Assembly: GCA_010093515.1 (NCBI GenBank)
Contig: MU001671.1
Coordinates: forward strand, 1,545,302 to 1,609,301
Source: Lineolata rhizophorae
Lineage: Eukaryota; Ascomycota; Dothideomycetes; Lineolatales; Lineolataceae
Reading direction: 5' to 3'
Length of the DNA: 64,000 nucleotides
Below, piece after piece: positions 10,739 to 22,620 of this stretch. Position 1 is the first letter of the stretch. Every line of letters begins with the position of its first letter. The notes beneath the pieces were generated by a model. The model made no database searches and was not told the DNA's origin. It was given only the letters and a program-made list of their open reading frames with translations. Position numbers and translations under genes: made by a program.

Positions 10739-13700
10739 ATGGTCTCCCTCAAGTGCTTTGTGACGCTCCTGGCGTCTTCGTCTCTGGCAAAGGCATTCAG
10801 CATCCTACCCCGAGACGGCAATGGCCTTCAGGATGTGGTAGGTCGGCCACCGGTCGTGCGAGAACGTTGCTGAAAAACCTAGGTCACCTGGGACGAGCAC
10901 TCGATGATGATCAATGGGACTCGCCTTGCGGTCCTGTCTGGAGAGGTGAGTAGATCGATGCCATGACGAGACGCGCGCTGATTACATAGATGCATCCATG
11001 GAGGTCCGCCAAACCCGCCCCTCGTCAATCATACGCCTTGAACTAAACCCTGCAGGATGCCCGTGGGCTCTCTTTGGGAGGACGTCTTTGAGAAGGTGCG
11101 CGCTCTAGGCTTCAACACAGTCAGCTTCTACGTGCACTGGGGCATCGTCGAGTACAAGAGAGGCGACATCGACTTCGAAGGCTGGCGGAGCCTGCAGCCT
11201 TTCATCGATGCCGCCAAGCGGACGGGGCTGCACCTCATCGCGCGCCCAGGACCGTACATCAACGCGGAGACGACGGGTGGCGGCACGCCGGGCTGGGGAG
11301 CCAGGGTACCCGGCGCGTGGAGGACGTCCAACGCAACGTACGTCGATGCCATGGAGGGCTACGTCCGTCGAGTCTCGCAAATCTTGGCCGAGGCCCAAAT
11401 CACGCGAGGTGGCCCTATCATCATGGTCCAGCCGGAGAACGAGTATTCATACTGCTTCGAGACTCCGGACTGCCCGGTGCCGTGGCCGCAGCCGCTGTAC
11501 ATGAACACCCTCCAAGACTTGATGCGCGAGGAGGGCATCGTCGTGCCAACTATTTCGTGAGCGGACCCCCCGCTCGCAGATTGCAGTTCTGACGGCCTCA
11601 GGAACGAGGTCGTGGCGACCTCCTCAAACTACGCTCCCGGGTCTGGCCCCGGAGCGGTCGATATTCGTGGATACGACAACTACCCGCTAGGTGCGTCTCC
11701 GCCTTCGCCGTCGCGACTTAGCTAACCGGCCAGGCTTCATCTGCAACGCGACGTCTTTCTGGCCCGACGGCGCCCTACCGACGAACTACTGGGAGCTGAA
11801 CCACAACATTTCGGGCGGCAATCCGAACTCGATCGTAGAGGTGATTCTTCGCTGCCGCGTGCTGTTTCTGACACTGACCGAATCAGATGCAAGCCGGCGC
11901 GCATGCGAGGTGGGGATGGTTTAGCAGCGATGACTGTGCCGACATGACCGGCTCCTCGTTCGAGCGTGTCTTTTACAAAAACTACATCTCCTTCTCCACG
12001 ATGACGATGAATCTGTACATGGTACGTCGAACTCGCCACGTCTCAGGCGGCCGCTAACGGGTTCAGTTGTACGGGGGGGCCAACTGGGGAGGGATTGCTT
12101 CGCCGGCCACCGTTACGAGGTTCGTGCGCCACTCCATCTTTCGAACCGCGCTGACGACGTTAGCTACGACTACGGAGGCCCCATTCGGGAGTCGCGGATG
12201 CTGGACAGGGAAAAGTACTCGCAGCTGAAGTTGATCGCGCAATTCCTGCGTGTCTCGCCCGCGTACTACACGACCAAGCCGCTCAACCAGTACCCGGTCA
12301 ACGCGGTCAACGGGTCCTTCACCGACAATCCGGGCCTCGCCGTGACGCAGCTCGCGGACATCGTCGGAAACAAGACTGTTTTCTGGGTCCTCAGGTGTGC
12401 CACCTCCAAAATCCCCGGCGATCTAAGCTAATTGAGGCAGGCATGCCGCGTACAACTCACTGGAGGATGCAGAATACAAGCTGCAAATCCCAACAAGCCG
12501 CGGGAACTATTCGATTCCCACACTGGGTGGAAGCCTGAGGTTAAACGGACGAGACTCCAAGGTAGGGTCGGACGATGGCACATTGCGCCGGCGACTGCTG
12601 ACAACGCCAGATTCACGTGTCGGACTACGAGTTTGGGGGCAACAAGAAAATTCTCTACTCTTCCGGGGAGATTCTGACTTGGTTCGCTCATCGGCCCATC
12701 GCCGTCCCTGGCAGTGCTAACGCCCGCGCAGGCAAAATCTCGGCTCCAACACCATACTCGTAATTCACGGCTTCTCAGGCGAATTGCACGAGACCGCATT
12801 CCTCATGGAGGCCGTTCGCGTCGAGGTGCTCGCGGGGGACGCCCTACGGGACTCCAGAAGCGAAAACGGCGTCGTCACGATTAACTACCGCATCACCGAC
12901 TCGCAAACTGTGGTGGACGTCGGTGAGACCTTGCACGTCATCGTCGTCAATAGGAATGACGCCTTCGAATTCTGGATCCCTGAGCCGGAGCGAAGCCCCG
13001 CCATCGTCAAATCGCCGTATCTGATACGCTCCGCCGTGCGTACCGATGCAACGCTGGCGCTCCGAGGCGACCTGAACCAGACACAAGCCACAATCGAAGT
13101 CTTTGCCGCCCCAGGAGTGGAATCGGCCACGTACAACGGTCGGAACGTGTCCTTGAACAAGACGGCTTACGGCTCGCTCCTGTTTGACGTTTCCACTACT
13201 TCGGATCTTCAACTTTCGCTTCCGAGCCTACAGGAACTGGATTGGGTAGGAAATTCGCCCCGGCGGGCAATCGAGAGCTGACGAGATAGAAATACATCAA
13301 CGGCCTGCCGGAGCTCCGGCCCGATTTCGACGACTCGGCGTGGCCGGATGCAGACCTCGTCAATTCCACGAATCCGCGGACGCCGACGACTCCAACGAGT
13401 CTCTACTCGAGCGACTACGGGGTAGGTTCGATTCGCGTTTGGGACGAGCTCAACGCTGACAGCTCAGTTCCACACCGGTAACATCCTGTGGCGAGGCCAT
13501 TTCACCGCGTCCGGCGGCGAACAGGCTTTCAACTGCGAAATCCAAGGTACGTCGACGCTCCAAAGGTACTCCAAGCATGCTTAAAAAATAGGTCAGGCGG
13601 AAGTGCGTTTTCAGTCAGCCTATTCCTCGACAATAGCCAACTTGACTACTTTACCGGCATATATAACGTTGCTTCGGTCAACCTCACCGGCCAGCTGCCG

Positions 13701-14607
13701 TCGGTGGAGCCAGGAAGCGAGCACGTCATAACCGTCCTGCAGGTTGGTCGAAGATCTCGAAGGTCCAATCCTCACGCTGACGGGCCCAGGATCATATGGG
13801 ACTCGAACAGAACTACGGACCGGGTGGTGATCTCCACAAGGTATGGGCGCTCGTCCGGTTCCGTTCAGCGCTGACAAATGCAGATTCCGCGCGGAATTCT
13901 AAATTACAACTTCACGGGCTCGAACGCCACCAGAGTCACTTGGAAGCTCACCGGCAACCTCGGCGGCGAGTCGGTACGTCGAACAGAACCAAACGCGAAA
14001 AACTTGCTAATGAAGAACAGTACGTCGATCGCGTCCGCGGGCCGCTCAACGAGGGCGGTCTCTACGCCGAGCGGCAAGGCTTCCACCAGCCCGGGGTAGA
14101 TATGTCGTCGTGGGAGAGCGGCAGTCCGCTCGAAGGAGCAGCTGAGCCAGGAGTCCGCTTTTACAGGTATGCGTTTGTTGCTCCCAAGCGCTCACCGCGC
14201 TAACTTTTCAGCGCAACATTCGACCTGGACATTCCGTCCGACCTCGACTCTCCCATTGCGTTCAGCTTTACCAACTCGACGACGCCGGCGAACTACCGCT
14301 GCCTTTTGTTCGTCAACGGCTGGCAGTTTGGAAAGTACGGTGCGTGCGTCGACCGAGTCTCAATCCGTGCTTCAGCTAACCTGGATCAGCGAGCAACCTG
14401 GGTCCGCAGAAACGCTTCCCCATTCCCGAGGGCATCCTCAATCACCGCGGCGAGAACACTGTCGGCCTCGAGCTGTGGGCGATGGACCCGGAAGGCGCGA
14501 GCTTGGAAGACTTCTTCCTGGAGCCGGTGGGCGTGGTGGAGACGAGCATGAGCGAAGTTGAACCGCTGCCGCAGCCAGTGTGGGAGCCAAGACTTGGCGC
14601 GTACTAG
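10739..14607 (+). CDS. Secreted beta-galactosidase, glycoside hydrolase family 35
   Basis: Twenty exons: 10739-10837, 10883-10945, 10990-11003, 11056-11556, 11602-11690, 11734-11840, 11887-12021, 12067-12119, 12164-12394, 12441-12561, 12611-12681, 12732-13245, 13290-13421, 13468-13546, 13597-13742, 13790-13840, 13884-13973, 14021-14166, 14212-14339 and 14390-14607. They give 995 residues, the usual size for fungal GH35. All 19 introns are 43-52 nt and the frame closes at each junction. The signal peptide is [19 protein letters not shown]. Splicing yields [19 protein letters not shown], then RPGPYINAE; the acid/base glutamate lies in QPENEYS and the nucleophile in VEMQAGA. The C-terminal beta-sandwich domains carry many N-x-S/T sites. 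It should release terminal beta-galactose from pectin or xyloglucan side chains. Exon 3 is only 14 nt. Confidence 0.93.
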
Positions 14608-15181
14608 CTCACGTGCCGGCGCTCCAGATGCGCACGACTTGCGAACCTCTTCCTGCGAAGATTAGGTGTATATTGGAGCGGGCTAGATGCAGTGGAAGTA
14701 GCTACTACATACATAGACACTTAAACACTGCTGGAAGACAAATCACGTGACAAAGCCTGACCTGCGGTGATCGGCGCCCAGCACTAGCCAATCAGGAGTG
14801 CGCGAAGAGTAAACAGAAGCACCTCGAAACCGGCACGCCGCACGGCGGGCAGGCCGGTGTGGCACGACCAGTGCGAGAAGCTACTGAATCAAGGAAAAGA
14901 TACGGACGAGGTTTCGGGGGCGCGGATGTGAATGTGATGCAGGGCGCCGGCGGGCCAAGTGCGGAGCTGCCAACTCAACGCCCGTCCTTTGTCCTGCGAT
15001 CGCTCCTTTCCTCCCTAATCCTCTCTTCCTCAAAGCCCCGTTTCCTTCGTCCCGTCCATTGCTAAGCCTACTCCACTCGCCTCGACTGCCGGACCGCCCC
15101 GCTCGCTTCCTCGGTTCGCCGCACATTCTTAGCATCCCCAACCTCCACGGCCGACGCCCCCGCGTCGTGCCCGCGTGCACC
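14608..15181. other. Intergenic, RhoGAP promoter with pyrimidine-rich leader
   Basis: 574 bp without a gene. The last 180 bp before the RhoGAP start are CT-rich (for example 15001-15060), a common feature of fungal core promoters and leaders. Confidence 0.45.
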
Positions 15182-17652
15182 ATGCGCTCCCAGTTCGCCC
15201 AGCGGCTCCGCAAGTCGTCCATCAGCGCAGTGCCGCCGCCGCGGTCATCGTCCGACTACTCGGAGCGCCTCGCCCGCAGCGCCGCCAGCATCTTGTACCG
15301 CTCGCCGCTGCCGTCGCAGGCGGACCTGCCCGTCTACGTGCTCAACGCCGCCGCCTTTCCCGACGCACGCGAGACCGACTACGACGCGCTGCTGCCTTAT
15401 GTGCTGGCCCGGCTGCCCAGCGAGGAGGAGCTACTGACGGGCACCGAGTACGAGGTCGTCTTCTTCGCCGGCGGCGGCGACGACGGCGTCACGTCGCAGC
15501 GCCGGGCCCGCCCCGGCTGGGGCTGGTTCATCCAGGCCTACTATGTGCTGTCGCGGGCCATGCGCAAGCGGTTGCAGCGCCTGTACGTGGTGCACGAGCG
15601 AAGCTGGGTGCGCATTCTGGTGGAGATGTTTTCCACCATCGTGAGCCCAAAGTTTCGCCGCAAGATTGTGCACGGTGCGTGGATCGAGGATGACGGACGC
15701 GGGCTTCATCACTAACGAGACCAGTGTCCACACTCAGTTCCCTCGCTCTCCACGTCGCCCTCGAGGACTTGCTCATCCCCTCGAGCGCCTACTTATACGA
15801 CCGCCGCCTATCCGACGATATCTACGCGCCCTACGCTAGTGGCCGGAGGGCCTTCGGAGCTAAGAACCCCCTACCCAAGAGCTCGTCCGGACGATCGAGG
15901 CTGCCGCGCGTGCTCCGCGAAACCAGCACCTTCCTACTCATGGAGCCCAACGTCAGGACCGAAGGGCTCTTCCGTGTACCGCCGCATCACCGGCTACGAG
16001 AAGTTCTGCGCGAGGCCTACGACCGGGGTCAAAAGTACATTGTGTGGAAAGACAACGGCGTCACGTTGCCGGTGCCGGACTACGACGGCGCCGAGCCGAC
16101 GGACGCTATCGTCCGCGAGGTGGACCCGAGCGATGCGTATGGCGTGCATCTCGCTGCGGGCCTAATTAAGAACTGGTACACTAAGTTGCGCCAGCCCGTC
16201 TTCCCTCAGTCGTGCTACCGCGAGCTTAAGCGTCTGCACGGAGATATCGACGAGGAGCCCTCGCGCGAAAAGCTGATCGAGCTCGTCTCGCTCGAGTCGG
16301 AGTGGTCCATCCTGCCGCGCCTCTCCCGCGAGATCTTGATCCGCCATTTGCTGCCGCTGCTTTCGCGCGTGGCATCGTACGAAGACTTCAACAAGATGAG
16401 CCCCGAGAACCTGTCCATCTGCTTCGCCCCGGCGCTCGTCTGCGGCCAGGACCAGCTCGAGGACGCCAAGATGTCTTCCATCATCCGGCGCCTCCTGGCC
16501 GCTGCCGTCGAGGAGTGGCCGAACGGGCTGCGAAATGCCTGCGGCGTTGACGAGGAAACATTTGACGAGGATTTGCGGCCGCCTGCCGACATGGGAGAGT
16601 ACGAGGACCCCCTCGAAGACCGGTCACCGGAACGCCCGCACGAGGAGGCTTCGGCCGGGGCATTTGAGCAGCAGTCCGGCATCATCTTACAGGACAATGA
16701 AGCCCCGCGCGCGCCGCCTCCGCTGCCCCCGCGACGCCCGAATGCGCCCGCCGCCGGCGCCATCGAGTCAGACACCTCGTCGATCGGGCAGGCGCAGCGA
16801 CGCAAGCCCGCTCCTCCGCTCAGCGTAGCCCCGCCCCGCTACTCCGTCGTCATCGGCGCCGGTCCAAGTGACGAGGTGACTGAGTCCCCCGGGAGCTACT
16901 CGCCCGCGGTGCCGGTCGCCGACGGCTTCAGGCCGTCTGGCCGCTCGTCGGTCGATAAGGAGAGCCCACCTGGTACGAACAGTGGCGGCGCGTCTGCTTC
17001 CACAATTGTTCTCCCCAAGCGCAAAGCCCTGACTGAAGAGCAGGTCCAGAATAGTGACCGCGCGGCCGCCACGGCGGCGGCGATCGCCGAGCACGCCCCG
17101 ATCCGTGCATTGTCTGAGGAAGGGAGCAAGACGTCACCGGCCGGACTGATCGCATCGATAGCGGCAGGCGAGCAGCTCAGGAGGAAGCCGGTACCCGGTA
17201 GCAACGGCGCGTCGCCGACGATGTCCACAACTGTGGTTGCGGAAGCTCCGAGGCAGAGGGCGACGTCCGCGGGTGGTGGTGAGGGTGCTGTCCCGACCAG
17301 GCCGCGCACCTCGTCGCGCGCCTCGCCCACGATCAACTCCCTCGCGCGACCCGTCTACCCGGCTCCCAATGCATCGGGCGCGCGCCGGCCGAGCGCGTCA
17401 TCCTCAACTAGCTCGCTCGCGCCGCAAGCGCCGCCGCGCATCCGCGCGCCGTCGCCCGGCTTGCTGCAGCGCATGCCGTCGTTCGAGCAATCGAGCGTTA
17501 GCGGAGGCGCCGCTCAGGCGCCCACGGCGGGGAGGCTGCAGCCGGGGAAGCTGGACCTACGGAGAACGTCGGTGGAGGATCTGCGGCGGCTGTACGAGGA
17601 GCGCGCGGGGGCGGCTAAGACGCTGGTGGAGGCGGCGAGCGGCAGGAAGTAG
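15182..17652 (+). CDS. CRAL-TRIO-like and RhoGAP domain protein (Ecm25-like)
   Basis: Two exons, 15182-15674 and 15725-17652, with a 50-nt intron, give 806 residues. The start at 15182 follows a good context (ACCATGC); an in-frame ATG at 15059 would add 41 residues with no motif. Residues about 45-195 form a divergent CRAL-TRIO domain (GWFIQAYYVLSRAM, LYVVHERSWVRILVEMFSTI). Residues about 215-400 form a RhoGAP domain with the arginine finger in RTEGLFRVPP, the LIKNWYTKLRQPVFP stretch and ENLSICFAPALV. The C-terminal half is low-complexity and Pro/Ser/Ala-rich with a PPPLPPRRP SH3-ligand-like motif. It should stimulate GTP hydrolysis by a Rho-type GTPase in polarity or wall control; the exact GTPase cannot be told. 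Confidence 0.88.
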
Positions 17653-17811
17653 CTTGAATACATACCTACCTTGACGATATAGTTAGTAGTAATCAAAGCG
17701 AATTGTTACGCACGTGCTTGGGATCCGGCGCTAGAAGTTTATCGATAAGGCCGACATCGGAACACGCTACAAAATTGTGGCCCTCACATCAACGCCGACC
17801 CATCGCACGAT

Positions 17812-19058
17812 ATGTCGACGTTTGGCAGCCACTTCCGCGTCACGACGTAAGTTTCTCGACTCCGTTAAAGCGCCTTCGCTAACCGGTCAGCTATGGCGAG
17901 TCGCACTGCCGCTCCGTCGGGTGCATTGTGGACGGGTGCCCGCCAGGCATGGAGCTCAGCGAGGCCGACATCCAGCCGCAGATGACGCGGCGACGGCCCG
18001 GGCAGAGCGCCATCGCGACACCGCGCGACGAAAAGGACCGCGTCGAGATACAGTCGGGCACCGAATTCGGCGTGACACTGGGCACGCCCATCGGCATGCG
18101 CGTGCTCAACGAGAACCAGCGGCCGAAAGACTACGGCAATGCCACCATGGACATGTACCCGCGGCCCAGCCACGCCGACTGGACGTACCTCGAGAAGTAT
18201 GGCGTCAAGGCGAGCTCGGGCGGCGGGCGGAGTAGCGCGCGCGAGACTATCGGCCGCGTCGCCGCGGGCGCCATCGCTGAAAAGTACCTGGGCCTGGCGT
18301 ACGGCGTCGAGATCGTGGCCTTCGTGTCGTCGGTGGGGCGCGAGTTCCTGTTCCCGCCGACGGCGACACACCCGACGGCCGCCACCAACCCCGAGTTCCT
18401 CGCGCTGCTCGCGACGGTCGACCGCGCGACCGTGGACGCGCACCAGCCGGTGCGGTGCCCGTCGGGCGAGGCGGCGGCGCGCATGGAGCGCCTCGTGGGC
18501 GAGTTCCGCGACCGCCAGGACAGCATCGGCGGCACCGTCACATGTGTGGTGCGCAACGTGCCCTCGGGCCTGGGCGAGCCTTGCTTCGACAAGCTCGAGG
18601 CGCTGCTCGCGCATGCTATGCTCAGCATCCCGGCCACCAAGGCCTTCGAGCTTGGCTCCGGCTTCGGCGGCTGCCAGATCCCGGGTTCCGTGCACAACGA
18701 CCCCTTCGTCAAGGCGGCTGCGGCGCCGCCGCCGACGAACGCCTCGGGGCCGCCCCGCCCACGGCTCACGACCAAGACGAACAACTCGGGCGGCATCCAG
18801 GGCGGCATCACCAACGGTGAGCCCGTCTATTTCACCGTCGGCTTCAAGCCGCCCGCGACTATTGGCCAGGCGCAGCACACGGCCCGCTACGACGAGGAGG
18901 ACGGCGTGCTGGAGGCCAAGGGCCGCCACGACCCCTGTGTGGTGCCGCGCGCGGTTCCCATCGTCGAGTCGATGGCGGCGCTCGTCATCATGGACGCGGT
19001 GCTCGCGCAGCAGGCGCGCGAGCGGGCTCGGAGCCTCCTCCCACGGGCGGAGACGTGA
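17812..19058 (+). CDS. ARO2: Chorismate synthase
   Basis: Two exons, 17812-17846 and 17891-19058, with a 44-nt intron, give 400 residues, normal for the fungal family. The first exon encodes only [11 protein letters not shown] plus two bases; splicing gives [18 protein letters not shown], the signature with the FMN-site histidine. [24 protein letters not shown] and [11 protein letters not shown] are also conserved. The enzyme makes chorismate from EPSP, the last common step to Phe, Tyr and Trp. Fungal forms also reduce their own flavin with NADPH (family knowledge). It lies only 159 bp after the RhoGAP stop codon, so its promoter is compact. Confidence 0.97.
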
Positions 19059-19220
19059 GATGGAGACGGAATTGCATTAGAACGGCGTCGGAGTAGTTCA
19101 CATATCAGAGGTTGTTCAAAAGTCATCTTAATCTGGAGTTATGTAGTTCGAAAATGACCCGGTCTAGATACGATACATTGCCATGTTGAAAACGCCGCCC
19201 AATGCAAAATGCACACATCG

Positions 19221-20267
19221 CTACCCGTCAATGCCGATTCCGCTAGAAATCTCGTCCCATAGAACGCCCCCCTTGACGCCGACGAGGCAGTCAAGCCATT
19301 CCCGCGGCAGCCCCTGGTAGACTCTGCGCGCCAGCTTCGAGTCGGCGCCGCGCTCCCCTCCATCGGTGCCGTAGTATGCCGGAAATACGAGCTCGAGCGC
19401 CCCAAGGCAGTCCGGTTTGGACCGCTCGGACCCGCCGACGGCGCGCAAGAAGGCGTCGAGGCCCTGGGCGACGCGGGCGCGGTGCGCGGCGCGCGCGGCC
19501 GACATGTCGGCGCAGCGCTGGGCGTGGTAGGCGTGGGCGAAGAGCCCTTGTAGGAAGCCGTCAGCCATGAGCGAGTGCTCGGGCAGCCGGGCGCGGAACT
19601 GGTCCCAGGCGCGGGCCTCGGCGCGGCGCTGGCCGCCCAGGTGGCCGCCGCGGTGCGTCGGGAAGACGAGGCGCCAGGCGCGCACCCGGCGCAGGTGGGC
19701 CGCCGGCACCTGCTGCAGCGGCTGCGCGTGCCGACACAGATCGCGGTGCAGCTCCGTCGCCGCGAGCGACCCGTCTTCCTCGCTGCCGTCGGCGTAGCGG
19801 TGCCACTCGGCGTCGCATTCGGACGCGTGCACGTGGAGATAGGGCACCTCGCCGTCCACCACCACGTCGAGCGTGTTGTGCGAGTAGAAGGTGGGCGTCG
19901 CCTCCACGTGGATCTGGCGGCACACGCTCAGCAGGGCGACGTTGGCGCACTTGCGGATGTCGTCTGACCCGTTCGGGGTGACTGTGGTTTGTTCTTCCTC
20001 TTCGTCCTCCATCTCGACAGGGCCCCGTTCTCCGACGGGGTCCATGTATTCGATCGCGCCGGCGATGATGCCGCCGGGCGTGGACGATCCCGAATCGACC
20101 TCGTTGACTTCGACCGCGACGGCGGCTTTCGTGTCGCGCGAGGGCGGCGCGGCGCGGCGCGAACGCCGCGTCAGGTTGTTGGAGCGGTCGGCCAGCGCGA
20201 ACCTGTAGATTTCCTCGCGCAGTTCGAGCGGGAGGCAGAAGAAGTGGGAGCCATTTGCGGAGGCCAT
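19221..20267 (-). CDS. 2EXR / F-box-like domain protein, uncharacterised
   Basis: Single exon, 348 residues. The start at 20267 places the conserved motif at the N-terminus: MASANGSHFFCLPLELREEI with a following YRFAL, the LPxELRxxIYxxAL pattern of the 2EXR family common in filamentous ascomycetes. In-frame sequence upstream to 20528 looks non-coding. A second conserved part, VALLSVCRQIHVEATPTFYS, lies near residue 115. The middle is acidic, with a run of glutamates near residue 95. The protein's partners are unknown; F-box function is suggested only by the motif. It runs convergent to chorismate synthase, with 162 bp between stop codons. Confidence 0.8.
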   Translation of the reverse strand: MASANGSHFFCLPLELREEIYRFALADRSNNLTRRSRRAAPPSRDTKAAVAVEVNEVDSGSSTPGGIIAGAIEYMDPVGERGPVEMEDEEEEQTTVTPNGSDDIRKCANVALLSVCRQIHVEATPTFYSHNTLDVVVDGEVPYLHVHASECDAEWHRYADGSEEDGSLAATELHRDLCRHAQPLQQVPAAHLRRVRAWRLVFPTHRGGHLGGQRRAEARAWDQFRARLPEHSLMADGFLQGLFAHAYHAQRCADMSAARAAHRARVAQGLDAFLRAVGGSERSKPDCLGALELVFPAYYGTDGGERGADSKLARRVYQGLPREWLDCLVGVKGGVLWDEISSGIGIDG

Positions 20268-20628
20268 GTCGGAACGTGTGCAGCTAAGAGTAAACACGGC
20301 GAGCGAAACGGCAGCAAACTCGACGGTACAAGAAGGAAAGAAAGGAGGACAGCGCACCCGCGAGGGCGACGACCCCTGGAGGGACCCTGAGCGCCCGTGG
20401 GTCTCAGGGTCCCAACGGCCGACGGGTGGAGGCGCGCGATTGGCGGACGGGCGTTGAACACCTGGGCCCAGTCGGACCCTGGCGCGCGCCGGGACAGCGA
20501 TAAGCTGCTGATCGCGCCACAGGGCCAAGCGAGCCGGGGCCCAGACCCGAGCACGTGCGACGTGGAGGTTTCATCGCGAACCGTTCCATCGAGCCCATTA
20601 TATTTGCTACATATCGTCTAACACGTTG
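20268..20628. other. Intergenic, 2EXR gene promoter and DUF6536 gene 3' end
   Basis: 361 bp between two minus-strand genes. It is GC-rich with no gene or clear motif. Positions 20340-20460 are purine-rich on the plus strand. Confidence 0.4.
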
Positions 20629-22620
20629 CTATCGGTACAGGGCGCCGTCCAACGGTGGCATCACGGCCATGCTGCTGAACGCGAGGTGTCCGACGCCGTC
20701 CGGGTCCTCCAGTCCCAGTGACCCCCACTGCAGCGGCAGCGTCCAGAAGCCGTCCTCGGCGCCGCCGCCAACGGGCGCTCCGAATTCCGTCTCGCCCGCG
20801 TTTTGGCACGCCGCCGCGATGGCCGCCGAACAGCTTCCCGCGACAGTCATATCTCCCGTGAGCGGACGCAGCCCGACCGCTGCCAGTGCCACCGCAGCCA
20901 CCAACACGAAGATGAGGACTAGCAGGACGCAGAGCGACGAGTAGCCCGCGGCGAGCGTGTTGTGATCGACGGAATCGCGACCCGAAAAGTCGAGAGAGGA
21001 AACATCGGCAAGGAAGATGGTCTGCGAGATGAGCCAGTGCGTCAAGGCGCCGAGCAGCGCCAGCGGCGCGCCGTAGCGGGGCGGCAGCGACAGCCAGCGT
21101 GTCGCGCGCTGCTTGCCGCCAGGCCGGGCGCTCAGGCGCAACGGATGTCGCGCTCGCGCGAAGCGGTTCCACTCGGCCGCCTGCAGGAAGCCAGAAAGGA
21201 CCGCGTTGTAAAGCAAGTAGAGCGCCGAGAAGGCAAGCTGCGGCAAATTGACCAGCAGCGCGACCTGCGGCACCGTCCTGCGCGCGAGAGAAATGAGAGC
21301 GACGCGGTTCTTAGCGAGGAAAGCGCCGTAGGACATGGCGGCGCTGATGGTGCCGCGGCGAGCGTCCGCGGCGAGCGCTAGGCCGAGGGAGATGATTGCG
21401 AGGATGATGGCGGCGGCCAGGGCCGCGCATGCCATGACGAGCCACCTCTTGGAGACGCCCGCGTGCCGCCGGAGAGTCCGCGTCGTCCACGGGATGGGCA
21501 GGCGCTCGTCTATGGCGGGCCAGCGCCAGCGCAGCAGCCAGTGATCGTAGGCGCAGAGGCCCTTGGTGAAGATGTCGCCGCGGGCTAGGAACGAGGCGGC
21601 GGCATCGCCGACGGTGACTAGGAGCGGCGAGGGCCCCTCGAGCACGAAGAAGAGTAGCAGCGTACCAAATACCTGCAGGGCATTGCACACGGCCACGGCA
21701 ACGAGGAGCGAGGTGCTGACCTCGAGCTTGCAGTCCTCGGCGAACGGCTCGGCTAGGCAAAAGAGCGTCGTGCCCGGCGCGAGCTCGGCGCCATCGCGGT
21801 CCCCGAACCGCGCCTTGGTCGGATGGCAGCTCGCACCGCGGGGGTCGATGGGGTCCGGGTCGTCATTGTCGTCGTCGCACATCCAGTTGCCAGAGCCCAC
21901 GATGCTCCAGAGGCCGGGTAGCCGCTGCACGCGCTCCTCCTCGGTGATGAGCACCAGCGTGCGGTGGCCCGTCATCAGCGGCTTCGAGTAGATCGCCGCG
22001 CACTCCTCGGGCGTGAACCGGTCCCAGCTTGGAGCGTGCAACACAATGTTCTCGAAAGCGTCCAACACGCCCGGCCGCGTCTCGGAGACGTTCGTCAGCG
22101 CCGTGCTCGGTCCCGTGTCCAGAAAAGACTCCCCCATCTCGGCAACGAGGTACTCAGTTGTTGTTCTGCCGAAGAAGAAACTCGCGTTGTAAAAGAGGTG
22201 CAGCGGCATCGCCGACAAGAAGAGCAGCGCCCAGGCCACCCTACGGCCAATTGATACCCACTCCAGGTTGCGAATCGAAGGGACGCCAATATCGAGCCAA
22301 CGCTTGCGGCTGTGGGCTTCGTCTAGATCGTGGCGCGTAGGCGCGACGGCCAGCTGCATGGAGTAGTTGGCCGCGGCGAATAGCGCTGTCGCCAGCGCGT
22401 TGAAGGCGAGGTGTGCGAGGATGTTGGCCTGCGAGACGCCATCGCAGCCACCGCGCTGCACGATGTGGCTACCCTCGTTAGTGCGCTCGAATCCGCTGGC
22501 CCAGCCGACGAGGGCGCAGTTGAGGACCAACGCCGCGGACGCCGCTGCTGCCATCGCCGCGAGCCGTCGTCTCCATGGCCGCCTAGTAGCGACGTCCCGG
22601 CTCGACCCTAACATTGTCAT
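20629..22620 (-). CDS. DUF6536 multi-pass membrane protein
   Basis: Single exon, 663 residues. It carries the family hallmark: a first hydrophobic segment, GGCDGVSQANILAHLAFNAL, then ANYSMQLAVAPTRHDLDEAH with a following RWLDIGVPSIRNL. I count about eight hydrophobic segments (near residues 20-42, 70-95, 127-150, 300-325, 395-420, 445-475, 520-545 and 570-595). A large, probably non-cytosolic loop of about 140 residues between segments 3 and 4 contains several cysteines. The function of this Pezizomycotina family is unknown to me. The start at 22620 is the first in-frame methionine; another two codons on is possible. Confidence 0.83.
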   Translation of the reverse strand: MTMLGSSRDVATRRPWRRRLAAMAAAASAALVLNCALVGWASGFERTNEGSHIVQRGGCDGVSQANILAHLAFNALATALFAAANYSMQLAVAPTRHDLDEAHSRKRWLDIGVPSIRNLEWVSIGRRVAWALLFLSAMPLHLFYNASFFFGRTTTEYLVAEMGESFLDTGPSTALTNVSETRPGVLDAFENIVLHAPSWDRFTPEECAAIYSKPLMTGHRTLVLITEEERVQRLPGLWSIVGSGNWMCDDDNDDPDPIDPRGASCHPTKARFGDRDGAELAPGTTLFCLAEPFAEDCKLEVSTSLLVAVAVCNALQVFGTLLLFFVLEGPSPLLVTVGDAAASFLARGDIFTKGLCAYDHWLLRWRWPAIDERLPIPWTTRTLRRHAGVSKRWLVMACAALAAAIILAIISLGLALAADARRGTISAAMSYGAFLAKNRVALISLARRTVPQVALLVNLPQLAFSALYLLYNAVLSGFLQAAEWNRFARARHPLRLSARPGGKQRATRWLSLPPRYGAPLALLGALTHWLISQTIFLADVSSLDFSGRDSVDHNTLAAGYSSLCVLLVLIFVLVAAVALAAVGLRPLTGDMTVAGSCSAAIAAACQNAGETEFGAPVGGGAEDGFWTLPLQWGSLGLEDPDGVGHLAFSSMAVMPPLDGALYR

